Positions 1 to 5,054 of a stretch of DNA of 11,252 bases are shown piece after piece. Source of the stretch: Coleofasciculus sp. S288 (GTDB lineage Bacteria > Cyanobacteriota > Cyanobacteriia > Cyanobacteriales > Coleofasciculaceae); the NCBI GenBank assembly GCA_020216575.1, contig JAIUYC010000038.1:1-11252 (forward strand), in the 5' to 3' direction. The position numbers and the translations under genes are program-made. The first letter of the stretch is position 1. Each line of letters starts with the position of its first letter. The notes beneath the pieces were generated by a model, which searched no databases, had not been told where the DNA came from, and was given only the letters and a program-made list of their open reading frames with translations.

Positions 1-905
1 ACAACCTGAATCGTTCGCTGGTTAACACTGGGTTGGGTTTGCAGCGTCCCACCCAAACAGGAAACGGTGAAAAATAGGTTGCCCAGGATAGACTCTATCC
101 AATTTTTGGGATTGTGACTCGTCAGATTCGTGGTTGGAACAATCGCTTCGAGTGCAACCGCGTCTTGTGTGTAGATGAGCCGACAATAAGCACATTCAAT
201 TTTATTGAGGATTTCTGCTGCCTGTAGAAATACATAAGCTACAGCTAGGCTTAAGAGTTGCTCAGTTCCAACAAGGGTTAATCGGGCAGAACTGAGGATG
301 CCGACGAGTTGATCGGATAGCGTAAGGTGGTTAAATGTAGGACTGAGAGTTGAAGAGAGCCAGTTCTGCTTTTCCTTCTGATACTGTAAGGCTGTATCTA
401 ATGCGATCGTCACAATTGTGCAGAGCGTCTGCAAAATTTCTAGAAATTCTGGCTCCATTTCATGGTGGCTAAAGGTTGCCAGTACTCCAACCACTCTGTC
501 TTTAACTGCTAAGGGATAACCTGCAAATCCACGAATATTATTGGCAGTTGCCCACTCTCGATTCCCCACCCAAGGTTCAGCAGCTAAGTTATTGCTCAAA
601 AAGGAAACCCGATTCTGGGCAATTTTGCCGACTTTATAGGCTCCCATTGGGATTCGAGCAAACGAGCCATTGGTATGGGTATACAACCCCGATGAAGCAA
701 CCAGTTTCAGGGTTGTTTGGTCGGGTTCTAGAAGCCAAATCCGGGCAAAGGCACAATCAAATTTTTCAACTAAACCATCGGTTACCCGACGTGCAATCTC
801 CTCTGGTTCCACACATCCAGAGAAGCCTTGAGCAATCTCGTTCCCTTGCTGTAAATCAAACAGGATTCGAGTTGGATCGAGTAATCCTGTCAGCGAGTCA
901 GGCAT
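1..905 (-). CDS. GAF-domain sensor protein, 3' end beyond the window
   Basis: The reverse frame is open from an ATG at 905 to the window edge, about 301 residues, with an in-frame stop (930-932) just upstream of the ATG. Residues about 20-170 read as a GAF domain: a helix (GNEIAQGFSG), a strand with FARIWLLE, then LKLVASSGLY, a KVGKIAQ turn, NNIRGFAGYPLAVKDRVVGVLATFS and a closing helix. GAF domains bind small molecules or tetrapyrroles, or mediate dimers. I see no obvious Cys-His chromophore motif, so the ligand is unknown. The remaining ~130 residues hold a long helical stretch and then a strand-rich segment (GGTLQTQ near the edge) that could be the start of a degenerate ATPase or output module; that is a guess. 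The Shine-Dalgarno sequence is weak. It lies 187 bp downstream of the recombinase on the same strand. The output domain is not visible, so kinase, regulator or cyclase all remain possible. Confidence 0.8.
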   Translation of the reverse strand, partial: MPDSLTGLLDPTRILFDLQQGNEIAQGFSGCVEPEEIARRVTDGLVEKFDCAFARIWLLEPDQTTLKLVASSGLYTHTNGSFARIPMGAYKVGKIAQNRVSFLSNNLAAEPWVGNREWATANNIRGFAGYPLAVKDRVVGVLATFSHHEMEPEFLEILQTLCTIVTIALDTALQYQKEKQNWLSSTLSPTFNHLTLSDQLVGILSSARLTLVGTEQLLSLAVAYVFLQAAEILNKIECAYCRLIYTQDAVALEAIVPTTNLTSHNPKNWIESILGNLFFTVSCLGGTLQTQPSVNQRTIQV

Positions 906-1005
906 CTGAATGTCAACTAGAGTCTTACCCTAATTGAGGCGTAGATTTACACCTGTGCTCTGTATCTCAAGCTACAAAAGTCAGTAGACCGAAACCTTTT
1001 GTGAT

Positions 1006-1037
1006 TGCCTACGGCACAGCGAAGCTCGTCGCGCTGT
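1006..1037. repeat. Short twin-hairpin intergenic repeat
   Basis: TGCC-TAC-GGCA (1006-1016) runs directly into ACAGCG (1016-1021), which pairs with CGCTGT (1032-1037) across a 10-base loop. Small GC-rich dyads of this look are scattered through many cyanobacterial intergenic regions. There is no T-tract directly after it, so a terminator role for the recombinase reading from the right is possible but not shown. The rest of the 906-1092 gap holds nothing I recognise. Confidence 0.4.
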
Positions 1038-1092
1038 CCCCGCTCCTCTAAAAAAGTAGCTTAGGGATATTTGTCCATAAAACTACGAACTG

Positions 1093-2073
1093 TCAATCTC
1101 CCTGTTCGTAAGGAATCTGCAACAGTTCCACCGCTTTCTGCTTCGCCACCTCCCCTCGGCGGTCATATTTAGAGGTCGTCAGCGGTGAGGCATGACCTGC
1201 CAATTGAGAAACCGTCACTAAGTCTGCCCCTGCTTCCAGCAAATCGCTGATAAATGTCCTCCGGCAATCATGGGGAGAAAAAGAATCTACAGAGCTTTGG
1301 AGTGCTCGTTTTTGCAAAATATACAGCACGGCTTGGTCAGTCAACCGTCGCGGCATTACCCGATTGCCCTTGCTGATGGGATACAACAAGGGTCCGGCTT
1401 TTACCCCTCTAACCTTGAGCCAATCGGCTACCACCCGACGACCACTGCTGGGTAGGTACACCGTCCGGTCTTTGTCACCCTTACCTCCACGCACCTTCAG
1501 CGCACCCGTATTGGGGTCAAAGTCCTTCAAGTCCAGAGACACCACCTCACTCCGACGCAACCCCGAACCCAACAGAATTGCCAGCAGGGCTGCATCACGA
1601 ACCCCACTCTTGCTTGAATCGTTTCGGCAAACCTTCATCAGGGCAGCAATCTCTGACTTGTTGAGTGCCCTACCCCGTAACTCCTTGCTGCCTTTAACGC
1701 TCTCAATATCAACCGCCTCAGCGTAATCAATTGCCGACATCAGCTTCAGCTTCTTAGCCTCCTTCAAAACCCTTCTGAGGGCGCACAGCATTTGGTTTAC
1801 TGTTGTTGGAGCAAACTGTTCTACCAAGACTGCCCTCACTGCCGCCGTGTGCTGATATCGCAGTTGACCCCAATCCAGGGTAAGGGCATCGCAACAACCA
1901 GAAGTCAGGAGGTTCGCGATAAGATCCAAACAACGCCTCATGGTTTTCTTCGACCGAGGACTTAGCTTAGAGAGATACACCAATGCCGGCTGTTGGGTCA
2001 GCGGTGGGGGTGCCTTCAGTTGCAGGGGTTGGTCTTTTGATTGGAGTTCAAACGTATCGAGCGCATCACTCAT
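1093..2073 (-). CDS. Tyrosine recombinase / phage-type integrase
   Basis: This 326-residue protein is predicted to cut and rejoin DNA at specific sites through a covalent 3'-phosphotyrosine link. The full catalytic set is visible: Arg173 in GSGLRRSEV, Lys198 in GGKGDKDR, His268 and Arg271 in SPHDCRRTF, His294 in LAGHAS and the nucleophile Tyr303 in SKYDRR. The N-terminal ~125 residues form a SAM-like core-binding domain (SPRSKKTMRRCLDLI to LMSAIDYAEAVD). Length fits XerC/XerD and small integrases. It starts at ATG 2073; only a GGA immediately before it resembles a ribosome site. No excisionase, relaxase or phage gene is adjacent, and the nearest mobile trace is the ISL3 scrap about 320 bp upstream. 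It could be a stand-alone chromosomal recombinase or a relic of a lost island. It is not a recognisable integron integrase, as I see no extra segment between the catalytic boxes. Confidence 0.9.
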   Translation of the reverse strand: MSDALDTFELQSKDQPLQLKAPPPLTQQPALVYLSKLSPRSKKTMRRCLDLIANLLTSGCCDALTLDWGQLRYQHTAAVRAVLVEQFAPTTVNQMLCALRRVLKEAKKLKLMSAIDYAEAVDIESVKGSKELRGRALNKSEIAALMKVCRNDSSKSGVRDAALLAILLGSGLRRSEVVSLDLKDFDPNTGALKVRGGKGDKDRTVYLPSSGRRVVADWLKVRGVKAGPLLYPISKGNRVMPRRLTDQAVLYILQKRALQSSVDSFSPHDCRRTFISDLLEAGADLVTVSQLAGHASPLTTSKYDRRGEVAKQKAVELLQIPYEQGD

Positions 2074-2335
2074 TCCGGAGGTTCAGGAGGGACTGGGCAA
2101 GCTTTCCCTCACTTTACTGCTATTGAGCGCTATCTGTAGGAAATGTTAACTAGATCGAACAGTAGCCTATCCACTTTCAGAAGGGAGATTGGGTGGCAGA
2201 AGCCTTTAAGAGCAACAATCGGAGCCATAGCGCCCAAATCGAGAATTATCAAAGCTTTAAGCTTTCATAACCAGACGGTTACTTATTCAAAGTGTAGTTA
2301 TCAAAAGTAATTCTGGCACGACAAAAGCGTGTCGG

Positions 2336-2408
2336 TTTGCACATCAGTTGAAATTTTTGCCACGGACTGACGGCACTTTCAGCCCTGTGATTTGCACATA
2401 AGATGAAA
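2336..2408. repeat. Imperfect direct repeat, possible IS end
   Basis: TTTGCACATCAGTTGAAA at 2336-2353 recurs as TTTGCACATAAGATGAAA at 2391-2408 (15 of 18 identical). The second copy lies exactly where the ISL3 transposase frame stops resembling its family. ISL3 elements end in imperfect terminal repeats, so one copy may be an element end; the true boundary cannot be fixed from one copy. Confidence 0.4.
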
Positions 2409-2607
2409 AGCCTTGACGCATAATTAACTTAGCTTTGTTGTTAATCCCCTCCATCACGCCACTGGTGGTACGACTAATAAAATAGTTACAAATGCCCTCT
2501 AGATGGTTACGAATTGTCTGTGCGGCTTTGGGATAAAATACCTGAGCTTGAACTAGCCATTTTTTCATTCGATTCAAGCCTGAACTCACGGTTTTACTGG
2601 TTTCGTA
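2344..2607 (-). pseudogene. ISL3-family transposase, C-terminal remnant
   Basis: The reverse frame contains the hallmark C-terminal block of ISL3 transposases: TIRNHLEGICNYFISRTTSG, then VMEGINNKAKLIMRQGF. The Glu in the MEG/INN motif is the last acidic residue of the DDE catalytic triad. Only about 70 residues of a family near 400 remain. Family resemblance begins around YETSKTVSSGLNRMKKWL (from about 2607) and stops after RQGF at about 2407; beyond this an unrelated tail runs to a TGA at 2344-2346. Upstream the frame stays open by chance into the MOSC gene on the other strand. The N-terminal domain, the first two acidic residues and the left end are gone, so this is an inactive scar. A GTG at 2589 would permit an 81-residue product, but I see no reason to think it is made. 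Confidence 0.8.
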
Positions 2608-2658
2608 TGGGAAACAGCCTGCTGCAAGTGTAGTCAGCCATAACTTGAGAAGATAACT

Positions 2659-3543
2659 ATGAGCGCAAAGGCGATGACTGTTGGGTCAGTAGTGTCTGTG
2701 CGGCGCTATCCAATCAAATCGATGCAGGGGGAGGAAATTAACGGAGCGGACATTAGCGATCGCGGTATTCTCGGCGATCGCGCTTATGCACTGATGGAGC
2801 AAACCACAGGACATATTGCCAGCGCGAAACACCCACGTAAATGGAGCAAACTCCTAGAGTGCCGAGCCACGTTTGTCGAGCCTCCGCAACTGGGCAAGCC
2901 TTTGCCACCTGTTTGGATTACGCTACCTGATGGTGCCGTGATTTGCAGCAGTCAACCGGATATTGATCGCGTTCTGTCGCATGTACTGGAACGAGATGTG
3001 ACGTTGTTAGCACAAGCACCCGCAAACCCCACCCGTGAAGCCGATAGGACACCGATTGATGACTCCTCACATCAGGAAACAATCCAGCAGGAACCTATTG
3101 CATTGGCAGCGCCCGTTGGTACGTTTTTCGACTATTCGACTCTCCACATTCTGACAACGGCAACGGTAAATCGATTCAGGGAACTTTACCCCGCAGGACA
3201 GTTTGAAATGCGTCGGTTTCGTCCCAACCTTATGGTATCACCGGATGGCGATGAACGAGACTTCATCGAGAATCATTGGCTGGGAAGCGTAGTTACGATT
3301 GGAACCCAAACTCAACTCAGCATCATCGATCCATGCCCCCGTTGTGTGGTGACAACTCTGCCACAAGCGGATCTGCCACGCGATCCAGGTATTTTGCGAA
3401 CTGTGGGACAGTATAACCGAGTAGCCAGCGTTACCCTTGCCCCTGGTGTTATTTTTCCAGCCGTTGCAGGAGTGTATGCGAGCGTACTTCACCCAGGAAG
3501 AATTTGCCGGGGAGATTTAGTGGGCTTACAAGGAGAAAGCTAA
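2659..3543 (+). CDS. MOSC-domain protein, YcbX/mARC-like
   Basis: This 294-residue protein has the two-part layout of the YcbX/mARC group: an N-terminal MOSC beta-barrel (YPIKSM at 17-22, GILGDRAYAL at 36-45) and a C-terminal MOSC domain (FDYSTLHILTT at 157-167, RRFRPNLMV at 185-193, DPCPRC at 224-229, then GVYASVLHPG near 271-280 and a closing GDLVG). In mARC-type enzymes a Cys in this last motif binds the molybdenum cofactor, and N-hydroxylated compounds are reduced; Cys229 is the likely ligand here by analogy. There is no 2Fe-2S ferredoxin domain as in E. coli YcbX, so a separate electron donor would be needed. A hydrophilic stretch around residues 122-145 looks like a linker. The ATG at 2659 follows GAGAAG by about 7 bases. 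It lies 98 bp before the MerR gene on the same strand and could share its transcript. The substrate is unknown. Confidence 0.85.
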   Translation: MSAKAMTVGSVVSVRRYPIKSMQGEEINGADISDRGILGDRAYALMEQTTGHIASAKHPRKWSKLLECRATFVEPPQLGKPLPPVWITLPDGAVICSSQPDIDRVLSHVLERDVTLLAQAPANPTREADRTPIDDSSHQETIQQEPIALAAPVGTFFDYSTLHILTTATVNRFRELYPAGQFEMRRFRPNLMVSPDGDERDFIENHWLGSVVTIGTQTQLSIIDPCPRCVVTTLPQADLPRDPGILRTVGQYNRVASVTLAPGVIFPAVAGVYASVLHPGRICRGDLVGLQGES

Positions 3544-3563
3544 ATTTTTGTACGGCTTCCCCC

Positions 3564-3595
3564 TTGACTCTGACGCAACGTAAGACTTCTACCAT
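3564..3595 (+). promoter_or_regulatory. MerR-type promoter with overlapping operator
   Basis: TTGACT (3564-3569) and TACCAT (3590-3595) are separated by 20 bases, longer than the usual 17 and typical of MerR-controlled promoters. Within the spacer lies an imperfect dyad, CTCTGACG (3568-3575) and CGTAAGAC (3579-3586), 6 of 8 paired around CAA. MerR proteins bind such a dyad and untwist the DNA to realign the two promoter boxes. Transcription would start near 3602, giving a leader of about 40 bases before the MerR ATG. Autoregulation is inferred. Confidence 0.65.
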
Positions 3596-3628
3596 GAACG
3601 TATCACGCTTGATGGTCTTACCAGCAGC

Positions 3629-3634
3629 AAGGAG
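3629..3634 (+). promoter_or_regulatory. Ribosome binding site fixing the merR start
   Basis: AAGGAG sits 7 bases before the ATG at 3642. It favours this start over the in-frame upstream ATG at 3594, which lies in the -10 box, and over the internal ATG at 3657. Confidence 0.7.
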
Positions 3635-3641
3635 AAAACAA

Positions 3642-4373
3642 ATGCAACCCATTGCCATGAAAGTCGGCGATCTGGCTTCACAGACAGGCGTTTCCGTTCG
3701 GACATTGCACTATTACGACGAGATCGGGTTGCTCTCACCCTCTCAACGAACTCAAACAGGTTATCGACTGTATACCGAAGCTGACATTATCCGGTTGCAG
3801 CAAATTGTATCGTTACGGCAAATCGGCTTCTCCTTGGAACAAATCCGAGAGTGCTTGGAGCAGAGTCAGTTCTCACCCCACCATGTAGTGCAACTACACC
3901 TCTTGCGGTTGAAGGAGCAGATGGAATTACAGCAGCAGCTTTATCAACGCCTAGAAGCGATCGCAACTCATCTGCAAGCCTCAAAGACAATCGACCTGAA
4001 GGAATTCATACAATTAATCGAGATGACGATGATGATAGAAAACTACTACACCCCACAACAACTAGGCTATCTCAAACAAAGACGAGAAATGCTCGGCGAG
4101 GAGCGAATACGGCAAGTTGAAGCCGAATGGCAAGAACTGATTGCCCAGGCTCGAACTGCCATGCAAAACGGCGTTGACCCAACCAGTGAAACGGTGCAAG
4201 AATTAGCTCGACGCTCACAAGCACTGATTCAAGAATTTACCGGAGGCGATGCAGGAATTGAGCGATCGCTCAACCAGATGTACCAACAAGAAGGAGCCGA
4301 AGCTGCCAGTCGAGGAGCGATGGATTCAGCCGTGATGGAATATATGAGTCGGGCTCGGGCAGCTCTAGAGTAA
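3642..4373 (+). CDS. MerR-family regulator with TipAS-like effector domain
   Basis: This 243-residue transcription factor opens with a MerR winged helix (residues ~6-75): MKVGDLASQTGVSVRTLHYY, DEIGLLSPSQRT, GYRLYTEADIIRLQQI, then LRQIGFSLEQIREC. A long dimerising coiled coil follows (~82-115). From YYTPQQLGYL (135) to the end it resembles the TipAS antibiotic-recognition domain: a QVEAEWQELIAQARTAMQNG helix pair, DPTSETVQELARR, and a terminal MYQQEGAEAASRGAMDSAVMEYM. TipAS-type domains bind diverse hydrophobic or peptide ligands and switch the activator on. No metal-binding Cys pair of the MerR/CueR kind is present, so a small-molecule inducer is more likely. The open frame extends upstream to 3504, but the promoter and ribosome site place the true start at 3642. 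The gene follows the MOSC gene and faces the kinase/cyclase across a repeat-rich gap. Likely autoregulated from the promoter at 3564-3595. The ligand is unknown. Confidence 0.88.
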   Translation: MQPIAMKVGDLASQTGVSVRTLHYYDEIGLLSPSQRTQTGYRLYTEADIIRLQQIVSLRQIGFSLEQIRECLEQSQFSPHHVVQLHLLRLKEQMELQQQLYQRLEAIATHLQASKTIDLKEFIQLIEMTMMIENYYTPQQLGYLKQRREMLGEERIRQVEAEWQELIAQARTAMQNGVDPTSETVQELARRSQALIQEFTGGDAGIERSLNQMYQQEGAEAASRGAMDSAVMEYMSRARAALE

Positions 4374-4420
4374 CCTGAGTCGTGAGGGAAGCAGGGGTGA
4401 TTCATTTTCCCGAAGCCCGT

Positions 4421-4438
4421 CAGGGACTTAAGTCCCTG
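4421..4438. repeat. Perfect 18-bp palindrome
   Basis: CAGGGACTTAAGTCCCTG is a perfect palindrome 48 bases after the merR stop. This sequence style, followed by the next palindrome, is common between cyanobacterial genes. It has no trailing T-run, so a terminator role for either convergent gene is uncertain. Confidence 0.7.
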
Positions 4439-4450
4439 CCTAATAGCCCA

Positions 4451-4468
4451 AGTCGTCTAAAGACGACT
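4451..4468. repeat. Palindromic hairpin repeat
   Basis: AGTCGTCT and AGACGACT (8-bp arms) flank AA, 12 bases after the previous palindrome. The pair looks like one composite dispersed repeat unit. Confidence 0.7.
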
Positions 4469-4479
4469 CAACTGCTGAT

Positions 4480-4591
4480 TAGACCTCTTGCAAAAGTAAA
4501 AAAGCAATCAACAAGGATGGCGATAGAGTCAAAGACAATCCCTTTCCCCTTTACCCTTTTCCCCTTACCCTGACTTGGAGCAAGAAGTCTA
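4480..4591. repeat. MITE-like element with 12-bp inverted ends
   Basis: TAGACCTCTTGC (4480-4491) and GCAAGAAGTCTA (4580-4591) are inverted copies with one mismatch. They bracket a low-complexity, pyrimidine-rich core (CCCTTTCCCCTTTACCC around 4540-4570). No coding frame of note lies inside. Size and ends suggest a non-autonomous miniature transposon remnant. Confidence 0.5.
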
Positions 4592-4651
4592 TTATAGCGG
4601 TTTGCAAGTTGGTTGAATAGGGAGCATTTCACCTTTGCAGATCGATCCTTT

Positions 4652-4749
4652 GCCCTCACCCCCAGCCCCTCTCCCAATCCTGGGAGAGGGGAGCAAGACT
4701 CCAGTCTCCCTTCTCCCAAGTGTGGGAGAAGGGGTTAGGGGATGAGGGC
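4652..4749. repeat. 98-bp inverted-repeat element with two internal hairpins
   Basis: The outer ends GCCCTCACCCCC (4652-4663) and GGGGATGAGGGC (4738-4749) are near-perfect inverted copies, and the similarity continues inward for about 27 bases with a few differences. Inside are two hairpins: CCCCTCTCCCA / TGGGAGAGGGG (4666-4676, 4681-4691) and CCCTTCTCCCA / TGGGAGAAGGG (4708-4718, 4723-4733), each with a 4-base loop. This GC-rich form is a familiar dispersed repeat style in filamentous cyanobacteria. Confidence 0.7.
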
Positions 4750-4797
4750 TTCCCATCGGTGACATGCTCCTGTTTCTCTGACTCCTTTAAGATACAA

Positions 4798-4853
4798 GGG
4801 GCGGGTTTATCAAGATTTAGGCTTCTCCACCCAAATATTTATAAACTCGCCCC
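4798..4853. repeat. Inverted-repeat element, 56 bp
   Basis: GGGGCGGGTTTAT (4798-4810) and ATAAACTCGCCCC (4841-4853) are inverted copies with 12 of 13 positions matching. The AT-rich core has no gene. Confidence 0.65.
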
Positions 4854-5054
4854 TACTGTATTCCATCAAGTCACAAAGGGAGCATCCCAATTTCGTAAGA
4901 AGACAACTCACCGCTATCATAATGGCATTGCTGCTTGCAATCTTCAGTGCGGGTACTCTCACTCAAGATGAAGAGTTTTTGGGATGTATCTCAAAAGCAG
5001 ATTGAGAGCGATAGAAACAAGCATCAAATTCCATTTTTGAGTTAGCGTTAATTC
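4854..5054. other. Gene-free spacer before the kinase/cyclase stop
   Basis: I see no gene, tRNA or strong terminator here. Two 8-base arms, CATCCCAA (4883-4890) and TTGGGATG (4979-4986), are inverted but too short to call an element. Confidence 0.4.

Noticed and set aside
548..937. 129-codon plus-strand frame
   Set aside because: It lies antisense to the GAF-domain protein, whose frame has clear domain structure; the plus frame has low-complexity, unlikely composition.
2074..2335. Attachment site or promoter upstream of the recombinase
   Set aside because: Only short dyads such as AAAGCTTTAAGCTTT (near 2249-2263) and a weak TTAACA box are visible; nothing convincing.
3504..3641. N-terminal extension of the MerR regulator
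   Set aside because: It overlaps the MOSC 3' end and the promoter; the strong ribosome site points to 3642.
4620..4885. GGGAGCAT occurring at 4620-4627 and 4878-4885
   Set aside because: A shared 8-mer with no continuing similarity is expected by chance or from common intergenic motifs.
4382..4971. Several small frames in the gap between merR and the kinase
   Set aside because: They coincide with inverted repeats and pyrimidine-rich tracts, which keep frames open by composition.
4883..4986. Inverted arms CATCCCAA / TTGGGATG about 100 bp apart
   Set aside because: The arms are only 8 bases with no extended pairing or element-like core.
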